Assembly: GCA_963082975.1 (NCBI GenBank)
Contig: OY720345.1
Coordinates: 15,464,491 to 15,528,490, forward strand
From: Labia minor
Taxonomy: Eukaryota; Arthropoda; Insecta; Dermaptera; Spongiphoridae
Length of the DNA stretch: 64,000 bases
Direction of reading: 5' to 3'
A model generated the notes under the pieces. It ran no database searches. It was given only the letters and a program-made list of their open reading frames with translations, and was not told where the DNA came from. The translations under genes and the position numbers were made by a program. Below, one piece after another: positions 32,958 to 44,974 of the stretch (positions are counted from its first letter, which is position 1; each line of letters opens with the position of its first letter).

Positions 32958-34431
32958 TTCATTATTTACAATAAAGAAAGAAGAAATTACAATCTGAATA
33001 CGAAAATGCTTAAAGAAATCCTTTTTTTTACAATAACGAAAATGAATATAATTTATTATTTTATTGTGAATTCATTTTTTATAATTTTTACAAATCATCT
33101 TAAACATCATTTACAATTATAACAAAAGTTTAATAACAACGATAATAATGTTTAATATAATACAATTTGATACAATTTTTATATTAGATTCCTTCCCCTT
33201 TTTGGGGTGGATTACACAATTAAAATGACTTCCATTTCAATTTATTGAAAACAAACATTTCAATCTCCAGACTACAAATATATTATATATTCTGATCAGT
33301 AAATTACCGTAATAAAGAGAAAAATGGGAAAGAAATGATCAAAAACAGAAAAGGTAAAAAATAAATTCATCGATCCTTGGAAAATAATTAAGAACTCGAT
33401 ATACCAGATAGTATTCATATACGATATTTATAAAGCTGCCTAATAAATTAATTATATACTTACATAAATGAAAACATTAAAAAGAATTTTTAAGTGTATT
33501 TATTAGTGAAATTTGTATAAGTAAAAAGTAAAATCTCCAAATATGTACTCACCATAAGGTTAATAAAATAAAGTAAATAATTAATTGATAACTTTTTTTT
33601 ATTAATATGCCTACTCTCTACTGTTAAATTGATAAAATCCATTGATTATAATAAAATCATTTTTCCCATTTAGGTAAGTAAATAAACTATAAAAAAAAAC
33701 AATTAGAATACAAAGTGAATAATAAAACAAATTGAAACAAGTGCCTAGTAGAGAGGTCAATGGGGAGGAGGGGGGGGGGGGAGGAACGAGCGATTCATTG
33801 GAGTGTGAGATGGAGTAATTTATACAACCACTATAAGATTAATAAATATTGAACAAGATCGTGTGTTTGTCCCTTGAGGGCAGACCATTTTAGCTACCAA
33901 CTTAATGATAGTGCAATTCGAAAAATAATAGTTCCGCCCCCGCTATTTAAGAATGGGAAAAGGAAGAAAAAAATCAACGCCTTTACGTTCGGTTGTTATA
34001 AATTCTATCAACTGAAAATGAGAGCTCTTTTTTGAAACGTTACAATTAACTGGGTGTATATACATTGGAAAGTTTTAAAGAAGGGTGTGGGAGAAGGAGA
34101 AAGAGCCCTTAGGGGGCTGATAATTACCCCACCTACCTATTGAGTAGACTTTTCATTCATATCATGTATGGTATAGTAAAAGATAATACTTTTTTCTCTC
34201 TCTAAATGTGTAAATGGAAAATTACTTCTTTTCTTTTTACCTATCGATCTATACTAACTAAAGTAGGTACCTACTCGTATAGGACAATAACGAATTCAAA
34301 ATTGGTTGATTCTGTTGAAATTGCAACAAACACTCCTCCAAATGCCCATTCATTAAAAAAATTAAATAATACAAAAAAATTAATAAAAGATTAAAAATAA
34401 AATAAATAATATTTACAATTTTTACCGATCG
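32958..34431. other. AT-rich DNA and a low-copy island (33730-34160)
   Basis: From 33730: a G-run (33768-33781), then GTCCCTTGAGGGCAGACCAT, TAGTTCCGCCCCCGCTATTT and GGGGGCTGATAATTACCCCA. These look non-repetitive and could be regulatory. No coding frame. Before 33730 the DNA is AT-rich and unremarkable. Confidence 0.35.
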
Positions 34432-34612
34432 TTGGTACACATCTGTTTATCATATATTTACAATATCAGCCATTTTGGATTAGTAGTTTGATTTTGATAA
34501 CTGAAAAAGTTAGTCACAATTTTGTTTACTTCGAAATTTTACTTAACAAAAATAAATAAATCAAAGAATCTGTATTAAATTCTGCGTTAAAAATGAAATA
34601 AAGTGGAAGTGG
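34432..34612 (+). pseudogene. mariner fragment (same subfamily as 28705)
   Basis: ATATCAGCCATTTTGGATTA and the downstream CAAAGAATCTGTATTAAATT match 28795-28950. The coding scrap QRICIKFCVKNEIK is the start of a mariner transposase. The ends are lost; the right side meets a family B copy. Confidence 0.7.
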
Positions 34613-34860
34613 TAATTTAAAAAGTATTAATTTTATATTCATTGTCGGAAATTTTTCACTTTAAAATATAGAGTAATTAATAATTGAGTAATTAAACTAA
34701 AAATAAAAACCAAGATAATATAATTTAGTCATTTTAATTCAAATTTTAAAAATATTTTTTTTTATACTTTTTTAAATATTTATATAGGTATATTCATATA
34801 ATGTTGTTTGTAAATAAATTTATTTCAAATTATCGGTCGGTTCTGTGTTTGGGAGCTCAT
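34613..34860 (+). mobile_element. Family B HINE-like element, 5'-truncated
   Basis: Starts at AAAGTATTAATTTTATATTC, internal to family B. Runs through TTTAGTCATTTTAATTCAA to the 3' motif TTATCGGTCGGTTCTGTG near 34828-34845. The terminal hairpin has decayed (TGTTTGGGAGC). The 5' half is missing where it meets the mariner fragment. Confidence 0.6.
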
Positions 34861-35196
34861 TTTTTTTTTTATAAATCTCTAGTCTGTAATATTAGAATAT
34901 TCTCCTAATCTTTATTAAATTTAATCAATATGGAAAACAAGTGAGATCAAACAAAAATTATTTTAACTATAAATACCATCAAATATTCTTACAAATACTA
35001 TTCCTATCTTTCTTAAAATTAATTGAAACTTAAAACCAATTTTCTTTCTAGTTGTTTTTTTAATAAGTTTATTTGAATATAAGAGGATATCACGTTAAAG
35101 GAATCTATTCATATGGTATGAAATTTTTCAAAGTTTATATGTGTATCATATAAGATTCATCTTATTTTTAAAGCCCTTGGTGTTTATTATATTAAA
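34861..35196. other. AT-rich DNA without recognisable features
   Basis: No element ends or gene seen. Confidence 0.4.
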
Positions 35197-35560
35197 TACC
35201 TGGTTCATCGCCGCTCGGTCAATAAAAAAAATTATTCCTTATTATCGGGTTTGGCTGATAATATTAATACCTGGTTCAAAGAACATCAATTAAAAAAAAT
35301 AGTCAAAAACATAGTCCTTAAACATACGTATTTTTTCACTGAAAGACAGAAAAGTATGGCCTGTGGATATAACTTAATATATATTTTGTAATTTGATTTT
35401 ATTTATATTTAAGGAAGCGATGTCTGACGTAGTTGTTGATGGCATTTAAATTTCCTATTATAAATTAAGAAAAAAACTAATAAAGATAATTTTTCCTAGG
35501 TTGAAACCAATACAGATCAATTTGTCTTTATAAAAATTATCTATGGTGTGAATTTCAAAA
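35197..35560 (-). mobile_element. Family D repeat, related to family B
   Basis: Shares ATTATCGGGTTTGGCTGATA, GTATGGCCTGTGGATATAA and CCAATACAGATCAATTTG with the copy at 57962. Part of its interior (TTCTTAATT...GACGTCA-like section after a TTTATTGGTTTT block) is also similar to family B interiors. ACCTGGTTCA occurs twice, about 70 bases apart, near the end at 35198 and 35267, consistent with a duplicated 3' end. The exact termini are uncertain. Confidence 0.5.
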
Positions 35561-37487
35561 AAAAATCCTTAGAGCGGTTTAATAATTCTAAAATACAAAT
35601 ATTTATACATATATATATATTTGCTAGTATAATAAGATAAGTTAAGATATAATGATAAATTTTTAATATGGATAATCAATTTTAATAAAATTTATAAAAA
35701 AATAACTTAAACATGTACATGATTAATATTATTATTATATATTTATATATAAATTGTAAACATAATTTTCTATAAATATTCATTTTCTCAAAGTGTATCA
35801 CATAAAGTATGTTTTAAGAGAAAAATCATTAAAGTTGTAGTATTGAAATTTATATAAGTTTCAAAAGTGACATTTGTTTTATTTTGAAATTGGAAAATCT
35901 CAAGTTTTATTTTTATATATTATCTTAAATATTGACTCCTATTTATATTCATTGATATTCATTTGATTATACTACTATACAAGTAAGACAACTCGATTTG
36001 TGAATATTTTTGAAAGTAAATTAATTCTAAAAAAAAAAAACTAATCAAGATCTCGTATATAATTTCTCTATAATTGTTTTATTTATTTTTTCCTGTTCAT
36101 GTACCTAATTTATGTCATGAATGAACAATTTGTATGAAATATTAATCTCATTTGTCTGGATTAAGATAAATAATTTTAAAAAATTTGTTTACAGAACCCA
36201 TCTAAAATTTCTTAATGATTCCTATTTTATAAAATTATTCTTGTTCACTTGTATGATAGTTTTCTATTCTATTTGTTGGAAAAAGGAAATTCCTGAATTC
36301 GCATTCCAAAGATATATATATAAATATATTTATGGTAGATCAAAAAAAACAAAAAAAACCTAAATTCTTAAATGCCAAAAATGTATAGATTTTTTTTATT
36401 TTCTACCCGTCTACCCCTTTAAAATCCACCCACAAATACCCTTCGAACCCACCAAGAATATTTAAAAAATGTCTAAAAAAACACCCAGACACACCTTTCG
36501 CTATATTTTTAAAAGAATTCATCTTTTTCGCCCATTTAATTATATATTAGGAGTATTTTGAAATTTATCCCCACACAAAAAATATGTCATAATAAAATAT
36601 TTTAAAATAAAGATCATCTATTTAAACGACAAGATAAATTAACAACATTTTTTTACTTTTTTAAAACGGTAACGAAATTTTTAATTAAATTTATAAATAC
36701 TCAATTAAAACATAAATTTATTTAATTTATATAATTACTAGTATTGAAAAAATAACTGAAAAAAAGTAGTTATCAAGATATAAATTATAAAAAAAAAAAT
36801 CATTTCTCTAATTAGGATTTAATTTAAATGAAGAGAAGATATCAAGTAGGAATAAGTGAAATTTCAATTTTAAATTGCATTCATTGGTAAATGAGATAAA
36901 ACTATAAATTCAATGTATATTTATAATGAATAGGTCAAATGGTAAATTTTGGTTGAGGTGTAGTAAATAATTGGATAAATCGTTTCATCTTAAATTTCGT
37001 TTATAGAAGAGAGCGTGAAAAGAAACACAAACAATCTCAATCAGACACAAACAAAATTCATTAAGGTTTGAAAAAACATGATTTACTTCATTCATCCTTT
37101 CCCCTCCCCTCTCCCCCAATTATTCTTACAAAATAAATATTTAATCTTTATATATTATTTTTATTTGTAATAGGATTATCATGAAAATAAAATTAAATAA
37201 AATTTAAACATTCAAAAAAGAAAAAAAAAAATTTACTGGTTTGTGGTTTGTATAAAATGTTGAAATTTTATTTATATATTCTACACTTGTCTAAAAGTTT
37301 ATAACCAATGGGAAAAAGAGAGGTTGCTGTGAAAATGGCACAACATAGCTTATCGTTCGTTATTCATTCTGATGAGAGAACTTTATTATTATTTTTCAAC
37401 CAATTTAATGTATGTATATACATAGATATATGTTATGTCAAAAAGGCCTAAATAAATGATGGTAGTTAAAATAATAAAATAAAAAAT
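35561..37487. other. AT-rich DNA; short complex segments
   Basis: Frames such as 36121-36363 are AT-rich and without a family match. 37275-37380 (CCAATGGGAAAAAGAGAGG) is slightly more complex. Nothing else seen. Confidence 0.4.
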
Positions 37488-38066
37488 CTGGAGTGTCTCC
37501 ACTTGACTATCTCGCAAATTTGAATTGGATTAATTAACAAATATTATATTTAAATTAATTTTAATTAATTAAATTATGAATTAATTATAATTAAATTGGA
37601 TTGATTAATTAATTAATTTAAAAAAAATGTAAATTTACAGTATAATATTGTTATTAAATTAAATTAATTAATTAACATATATTAAATTTAAATTTAAAAC
37701 CTTTCCCCCCTTCTCATTTTTAAGTCAAAATTTAAAAATTTAAAAAATTAATTCACGTGATTGACTTTTTGTTGATGACACCACGTCACGAATTGGCGCG
37801 TGATTGGCAGTCAGCATTGATTTTTTTCAACGTAAATAAAACCTTTACCTTCATTTTTAAGTAAAAATTTAAAAAAAATTAATAACAGTACTTTTAGCGA
37901 TTCAATCAGGTTGAAATTCTAAATATAGCAGTTTTATACAATTTTTAATCATGTGATAAACTATCAAACATTTTACGGTGAGTTTTGAATAATGCCCGTG
38001 TACCAAATTTAATTATTCTAGCTCAAACTGTTTTTGCGTAATCTTATCTACATACATACATACTAC
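37488..38066 (-). mobile_element. Family A HINE-like element, subfamily 2, 5'-truncated
   Basis: The 3' end CTGGAGTGTCTCCACTTGAC and subterminal ACTATCTCGCAAATT are well kept at 37488-37520. Shares CAGTATAATATTGTTATTAA and AAATTTAAAACCTT with 24811-25318. Continues to the microsatellite (CATACATACATA, about 38050-38063) and stops there; the 5' terminal part is absent, at the boundary with the element at 38071. Confidence 0.65.
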
Positions 38067-38070
38067 GTTT

Positions 38071-39155
38071 CAGTAGTGGACCATCAACCTAAAATGGGTT
38101 GAAAATAAATAAATGGAATAAAATGCATTAAGGATTGGTTTTATTAATATTTTTTATAATTTCTTGTAATTTTTTATAATTTATTTTAATTATTCATTAT
38201 TTTCAGTTTGTTTCTATATATTTACAATTCTTATCCATTTAAACGCTCGGGTTTTAAACAAGAAATAAGGTCGGTTAATGGAATCGAAAAGAGAAAGATA
38301 ATGACATTAATATAATTTAAAAAATATATTGGAAATTTTAGTAATATTAATTTAATATAATTATAATTATTCATATTAATATAATAATAAATATATTTTA
38401 TTAAATGTATTATTATCAGTAATAAGATGTTTAAATATAATAAATTGTTGTTGATTTAATTTCATAAAATAAAATTATAAATTTAATAATGTTTATAAAT
38501 TGGGAATTAACCTATTTACACAATTTATTATCAGCATAAAATTTAGTTATCTAAAGGAATCTGATGAAAATATAATTTAAGTTATAAACATTTAGTTTAT
38601 GTCAGTATTTGACCACGTGGTCCATTACTGAATAAAATTTTTCTAGACACTTAAAACAAAAAAAATTAGCATACATCACATTTATTTTAATAAAAAAAAA
38701 CGATTTTAGTAAAAAAAAAGTTTAAGCGTATTTTTTTAGTAATGGGCTGCCCCGGTCCACTTCTGAAAAAAATGAGATATTTGTTTCAGTAAATGACTAA
38801 TAATGAATAATTTATAATCATCACATTAATTAAATATTTCAAACTGATTAAGATAATTTGTAGTATCAATTGAATTTAATTTTTGGATTGAAATTATTAT
38901 TAAATAAAACATAATCTATTGAAAATAAAGTGAAGCATATCCTTAACGTTTTGCATAAGAAACTAAATTTAAAATGCAAGAACGCTTGCCTCGTGTTTTA
39001 AAAAATTCATAATTATAATATAAATCCAGCGATTGGTCTGTTTCATTGATAAGCAATCCGGAAAAGGCTCTTCTTGATATTTATCGATATCTCAAGTTTA
39101 ATTTGAAATTAAACAGCTTATTTTGATCAAAAATCTATCAAATGGTCCATTACTG
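38071..39155. mobile_element. Possible DNA transposon, 1.1 kb, non-coding
   Basis: The left end CAGTAGTGGACCAT and right end ATGGTCCATTACTG are inverted repeats (13 of 14). The flanks CTACGTTT and GTACATTT match at 6 of 8, compatible with an old hAT-type 8-bp duplication. Related motifs recur inside (GTGGTCCATTACTG near 38619, GGTCCACTTCTG near 38754). No transposase frame. Confidence 0.45.
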
Positions 39156-40056
39156 GTACATTTACCTTAATCTAATATTAAATTTTTAATAATCTGACTA
39201 AAGATTATAAATAAAAATAACAAAATTTAATATTAAATTTTAAAGTAAAAATAAATACATAAATTAATTTATTTTAAATTTTAAATATTATAAATGTTAA
39301 AAAAATGATATTAAAATATTTTATTTTCATTGTTATTATTATTCTTCTTATTATTATAATTTCTTTATATAAAAATAAAAATGGGATGATTCTTAAAAAT
39401 TCAACTCATTTCCCCTCTCACTTCGTTCTCCTTTTCTCCAGAATTAATTAATTTATTCCTTTTTTTTAATGACTATCATGATTGTTATTTTTGATGGATA
39501 TGACCAAGAAAAAGCAAAGTTGTTGCAATGTGGAAAACAATACAAAATTACTGAAAAGGGAATTAAAATTGACGATCACGACTCTGGATAGATAGAAAGT
39601 ATTATTTTATTATTTTTATTTATTTATTTATTTTTTATTTTTTATTTTTTATTTTTTTTTTTAACTCAGGGAGACAATTTATTTTAATGGATAGAAAAAT
39701 AAGTAGCCGAAGAAAGAAAGCACAATAAGAAGGAAGACAAAAGAGGCAATTCTTTTCAATTCGCAATCGTTGGAATACAAAATGAATTAAGAGTAAAAAA
39801 AGAGCCGACCAATTCAAAATGACATGTCGAGACGAATTAATTTATTCATCAAAAGACATGCATTAAAATTATTTATTTATTTAATTATCTTTGAATTTTA
39901 AAAAAACATTTTCTATTTTTCTATTTCTATTTTTATTTTATTAATAAATTAAGTAAAAAATATATTTTATAAACCTTTATTGGTTTTCTTTAAAATTTTT
40001 ATCCTATAAAAACTAATAAGTACATTGATACATTTATGTATAGTGTAAGGTATGTA
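39156..40056. other. AT-rich DNA without recognisable features
   Basis: TTTA/TTTTA repeats at 39600-39660 and a slightly more complex patch at 39480-39840. No gene recognised. Confidence 0.4.
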
Positions 40057-40175
40057 CAGTAACGGAAAAAAGTAAACGTCAGGGTGGCGCTGTCGTCGGG
40101 TAATCAACCAATTGAAAAGGCGCATTGTCATTGTACGATAATAGTGCCACCCTGGCGTTTACTTTTCCGTCATCG
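40057..40175. mobile_element. 119-bp MITE, almost entirely inverted repeat
   Basis: The left arm from CAGTAACGGAAAAAAGTAAA through CAGGGTGGCGCTGTC pairs with the right arm GACGGAAAAGTAAACGCCAG (complement) through GGTGGCACTA, about 38 bases per arm. TA borders are at 40055-40056 and 40176-40177, consistent with a Tc1/mariner-type target. The transcript would fold into one hairpin with a loop of about 40 bases. It is markedly less AT-rich than its surroundings. Confidence 0.7.
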
Positions 40176-40451
40176 TACATATATTATAAGAACATTTATC
40201 ATTTTTAGGTAAAAATTCTAGTTTTCTAAAATATATAAAGAAATAATTATGATAATAGATTTATTATTTGAATTATCGATTTCCTTGGTCCATTTATGCT
40301 ATTTATCCTTTATATAAATATTTAAATATATATATATATAAAAATTTAGTGTTATCAAACCACCCAAATAAATCAATAGATTAGGATTAAGATTTAAATT
40401 GAAGCTCCCAATAAAACTTATAGAACTTATAAGTATATACTTATTAGTATA

Positions 40452-40456
<5 letters not shown>

Positions 40457-40496
<40 letters not shown>
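40457..40496. repeat. (AT)n microsatellite
   Basis: Uninterrupted alternating A and T for about 40 bases, just upstream of the family C copy. Confidence 0.95.
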
Positions 40497-40499
<3 letters not shown>

Positions 40500-40510
40500 T
40501 TATATTGGTA

Positions 40511-40988
40511 ATTGTTTACAAACCGTGAAGCTTTAGGCATTTAGATGAAACTTTGCCAGTGGATTCCTTTTTTAATCAACGAAACTTTCTTTATTACTCG
40601 GTCTCTTCTAATTTAGAAGATAAAAATATTAAAATTTGCATATGAATTCATTGACATTCAAATTAATTACCATGTTTTATTCATTTAGCCAAGCTTCCCT
40701 AATTTTTGGTTTTTAAAAAATAAAAATTATTTAATTAAATAATTTTTTTATATCCAAACTGAACCGAAAATTAGTGAATAAGTGAATAATTAGTGAATTA
40801 GTCAATAAAACATTACGAAATGCCTCCTCATTCATAACTAGTTTATCTGTCAAATTTTAATAATTTTTATCTCATAAACTAGAAGTGATTGAAAAATATT
40901 GCATAAAGAAAGTTTCTTTGGAATTAAAAAAGGAATCCATTGACAAAGTTTCATGCAAATCCCTGAAGTTTCCCAGTTTGTAAATAAT
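40511..40988. mobile_element. Inverted-repeat element family C, uninterrupted
   Basis: The ends ATTGTTTACAAACCGTGAAG and the diverged complement closing at AATAAT, with TA outside both, match the copy at 1584-2417. Inverted similarity runs about 100 bases inward (GTGGATTCCTTTTTTAAT against ATTAAAAAAGGAATCCA). The interior contains ATGCCTCCTCATTCATAACT, shared with the other copy. It gives the pre-insertion sequence for the family B copy at 1761. 478 bp, non-coding. Confidence 0.75.
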
Positions 40989-41757
40989 TAGTTTTTTTAA
41001 ATATAAAGATAATATATAGAAGGAACAAATACTACATATAGATTATATATTGATATATATTATTTGAATATTTATTAAGAAATTTTCATGTGTGAATCAA
41101 AATTTAATTTTATATTCTAATTATTAAAAAAAGAATATATAATAAATTCATCTTTACAAAATTAAACATGCTTAAATTTGAAAATAATTGTGTTAAAAAT
41201 ATATATCATATTTAATTGAATTTTATTAATTTTGAATATTTTATAAATTACATAATAAAAAATAAATATTTAACTAATATACAAGAATTTTATTACTTTA
41301 TTCATATCAGATTTAAATTGAAAATGAATAAATAATTACAGATTATAGTTCAGATTTAATTTAAATTAGTTTATCCATTCGTCTCTCCTTTGATTCCTAA
41401 TTAAGAATTGAAGTTTTAAAAAGTTATTTTGTGCTAATGTGATAATCGGAGCAATAGACCCGTACATATCAATATATTGTAATTTTAATTTCATTTTTAT
41501 TCTGCTAAATCTAAGTCCATTACGATTAAAAATTATAATATTTATATACAAATAATTATTATAATTTTTTTAAGACCCTTCATAAACAAATAAAAAACAA
41601 ACAAACAAGAAAATGGATATAATACTACCGTACATACTATAAATTGAGAAAAATTGAAAATTTTTTTGAAAACTTCTATAATGCTATGATAATATTGAAT
41701 TGGATTAATCATATTGAATGTTTTGTTTTGTTTTGTTTTGTTTTTTTTTTTTGATGA
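40989..41757. other. AT-rich DNA; (GTTTT)n at about 41720-41742
   Basis: A 61-codon minus-strand frame is not recognised. Otherwise plain AT-rich sequence. Confidence 0.4.
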
Positions 41758-41768
41758 AGTCGATTTTA

Positions 41769-41923
41769 AGACCGGAAGCTTAGCCGCGCGGTTATAGTGA
41801 CTGGTCCGTTGACTCGAGTTCGAAGGATCGAACCTCGCCGAGTGCATCGATATTTAATAAAAATAATAAACAATTCTGAGAAAGCTGGCTAAATGGAGAT
41901 ATATTCCGGAAAAACCAAAAAAA
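41769..41923 (+). mobile_element. 155-bp tRNA-derived SINE
   Basis: Perfect 11-bp duplications AGTCGATTTTA flank it (41758-41768 and 41924-41934). The head has TTAGCCGCGCGGTTATAGTG, an A-box-like element, then GAGTTCGAAGGATCGAACC in the B-box position. A short body and an A-rich end (GGAAAAACCAAAAAA) follow. It is unlike family S and unlike the 837-bp SINE. Confidence 0.75.
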
Positions 41924-41934
41924 AGTCGATTTTA

Positions 41935-43396
41935 TAATATTACTATAACTATAACTATAAATATAATAATAATAAGAGTAATAATAAAAAAAATCGTTGA
42001 AATCACCTCTTAACCATTCAAAACACACACAATTATGCCTATTATTTAACAACACACAAACTATACAATCATTACAAAAATTCATCTCTTTTTATATAAA
42101 TAATATTTTTGAAAAATAAATAATTTAACATATTATTTTTTTTATTTTTTAGTGAAATTACATTCAATTACATATTAAAATTAAATTACCAAATTTAATT
42201 CAAGATAAAAATAAAATCATAATTTAAAATATATAATTCATTATTTTTCTAATTACTATGATAAACAATTAATTTAAGAAAAAAAAATGTGATAATTTTA
42301 GTTAAAAGAGGATGGTAATTAATTATTTATTTAACAAACCTATCACTACAACCCTTTTTTTCTCTCAATCTTAAATAATCGTTTTCGTTCCATTCATTTC
42401 CTTTTTCTTTCATCCATTGGGTGTGTTTTTATGGAGAGAACCCTTAAAATTGAGCAACCAACCAACCAACCACCAACACACCTTCCCCATCATCCACCTA
42501 CACACTATAAACTCAGAACAGACATAAAAAAAACACATCATATTTTTGTGTATTTTAAGCGACCTTAAAATTTCAATTTTTATCTAAATTTCACGCACCA
42601 CAAAATTCATAAAATAATGAATAGTGTTAAAGTTAAATTTATATATACATATATATTCTCTTCCCAATATTTATTATTTATTAGTCAGTTGTGTTTTTTA
42701 GGGGGAGAACGGAAATAACCTGAAAAGTCTTTTTTTGGTAATTTAAGGAAAAAAGAAAAAAAAAACATCACAAAACCATGAAATTATTAAAATGAGATAG
42801 ACAAAAAAGAGTAATAATGATAATAATAATAACAGTGATTCTTTTTAATTTTTAATTTTTTTTATTTTAAAAGCACTAGGAATTCAGAGCAAAGGAAAGT
42901 AAGTAATGCAATCATAATAAAACACTAACTCTACACTTAGATTTTAATTTTCCTTTACGTTTTAAGTACCCATTAATATATTTCCGACATTTGTTATGAT
43001 AACTTATGGGAGGGGGAAATGCTCTGGTATCAATATATTATTTTGATTAAATTATAATTTTAATGTTAGATTATAAATGACCTAAAAAACAGTAAAAGGG
43101 TTTTTTATGTAAAATCTAACGTTCTGTTCATCTAAATTATTACTCTATTGAATATTTTGTGGAAAAAAAACAATTATTTTATTAAATATTTTCTTTATCT
43201 TTAATATTTTTATTTTATTAATTTAATTTAATTATTATTAATAATATTTAAGAAAAAAAAAATAATTTCGTAAATTCTTAAATATAATATAGTATAATAA
43301 AATATAATATAGTATAATATGTTAATATATTAAATACTCGTATAATTCTGGCCTAACGAATTCTAAAATAATATACCTCCCTAAACAAAAAATTAG
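41935..43396. other. AT-rich DNA with a CAAC-rich stretch (42440-42500)
   Basis: (CCAA)n near 42457-42473 and CACACC-type sequence resemble the island at 14400. Otherwise AT-rich; no gene seen. Confidence 0.4.
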
Positions 43397-43980
43397 CTGG
43401 AGTGTCTCCACTCGACTATCTCGCAATTTGAATTGGATTAAATAACATAATATATTATATTTAAATTAAATTTAATAAATTATAAATAATAAATATTAAA
43501 CCACCGCATGTTTGACTTTTTGTTGTTTGCACCACGTCACGTGTTGGTGCGTGAGATTTGCAGTGTTAAAAAATTAATTCTGGTAATTTCAGCGAATCAA
43601 TCAAGCTGAAATTCTATATATAGCAGTTTTATACAATTATTAATCATGTGAAAAATTATCAAACCTATATCTTTATTTTTACGGTCACTTTAGAGGAAAA
43701 AAAATCAAAACGTTGTAGGTAATGACCCTCTTCCGGTTGAGCTACATTTCTTAAAAGTTGATAAAAAACTACGAATTTTGAATAATGCTCATGTACCAAA
43801 TTTTATCATTCTAGCTCAAACCGTTTTTGCGTAATCTTGGTTACATACACACACACACACACACAGACATTTTTCTCAACCTTAGTGAAAATGATTCAGG
43901 AACCTTTAAAACGTATAAAAACATCAAAATCTCAACATCGAAAATTTTCGTGATCGCAATACTATCTCTTACGAGATAGT
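43397..43980 (-). mobile_element. Family A HINE-like element, full length
   Basis: The 3' end CTGGAGTGTCTCCACTCGAC and subterminal ACTATCTCG are intact. The 5' end is the perfect 20-base palindrome ACTATCTCTTACGAGATAGT (43961-43980). In order from 3': AT-rich section, CACCACGTCACGTGTTGG, the stem-loop TTTCAGC...GCTGAAA (one base changed), AACGTTGTAGGTAATGACCC, GTTTTTGCGTAATCTTGG, (CA)n 43847-43865 and the 5' block. Best single example of the family, about 584 bp. Confidence 0.8.
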
Positions 43981-44974
43981 AATAAAAATTCAAAGTTTAA
44001 TTTAATGTAATTAAAATATACTTAAAAATGAATGGTTGAACAGAAGAAGATTTTCTAATTATATTCAATTATATTCAATTATGTTTTGATAATTTTTTTT
44101 TTTAATATATAAATCTTTGATTAATTTTTTTGCTATGAAAATTATATAATAATAAATGTATAATCATTTTCTTTGAAATTTGCCTAATTGTAATGTTGGT
44201 GTTCGATGATTGTACAATTTTTAGAAATGTGTTTTATCTAGAAAATTGATACGTGATAAATGCGATGTTTATTTGAAAAAAAAAATATATATATATATAT
44301 ATATATTATAACGAGTATAACCGGTACAACTAAACTAGAAAGAATGAAATGATAAAAAAAAAATAAATAAATAACTTGAATGTGGGAAGGAGGAATCAAG
44401 GAATTAAAAGAACTTTCCATTCACATCCTAAGATTCAAGAAAAAAATTAGTATCTATATTTTATAATCCTTTTAATTAAAAAAAAAATGAATGGATGAAT
44501 GTTTGTATGTATGAATATAAATATAGGTACAAGTATCTATAATTTAATCTAAATGAAATAATAGATTCGAATAAAAATCAAAATAAATTTAGCTTAAGAT
44601 CAATGATCAGCCAATTTATATTTGTAAATTTTTAAAGGAAAATAAAATAAATAAATTTGAAATTTTTCCAATAGGGAATAAAAATTGTCAACAAAATCAT
44701 ATTTTATAAATAGAAATTTCAATTTAAACAAAGAAACTAAAATAATTTTAAATTTGTTTATCAATACAACAAACTTTATATATCTTTTAATATAAATGTA
44801 AATTAAAGTTTAAAGTTTAAATTTGTACTTTTGTTAAATTAAAATATAAATTTCATTATCATCATATAAATAAAATTTAAATTATGTTTAATGAATTTCT
44901 CAATAAGATTATAATTTGATTTTTATTTTATCTTCTCATAAATTTATCATTTGCTTTTTGTATTTTGTATTTTT
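43981..44974. other. AT-rich DNA; (AT)n at 44287-44308
   Basis: No gene or element ends seen. Confidence 0.45.

Noticed and set aside
41769..41850. Possible real tRNA gene
   Set aside because: A and B boxes are recognisable but the element is flanked by target duplications and does not fold into a complete cloverleaf by eye.
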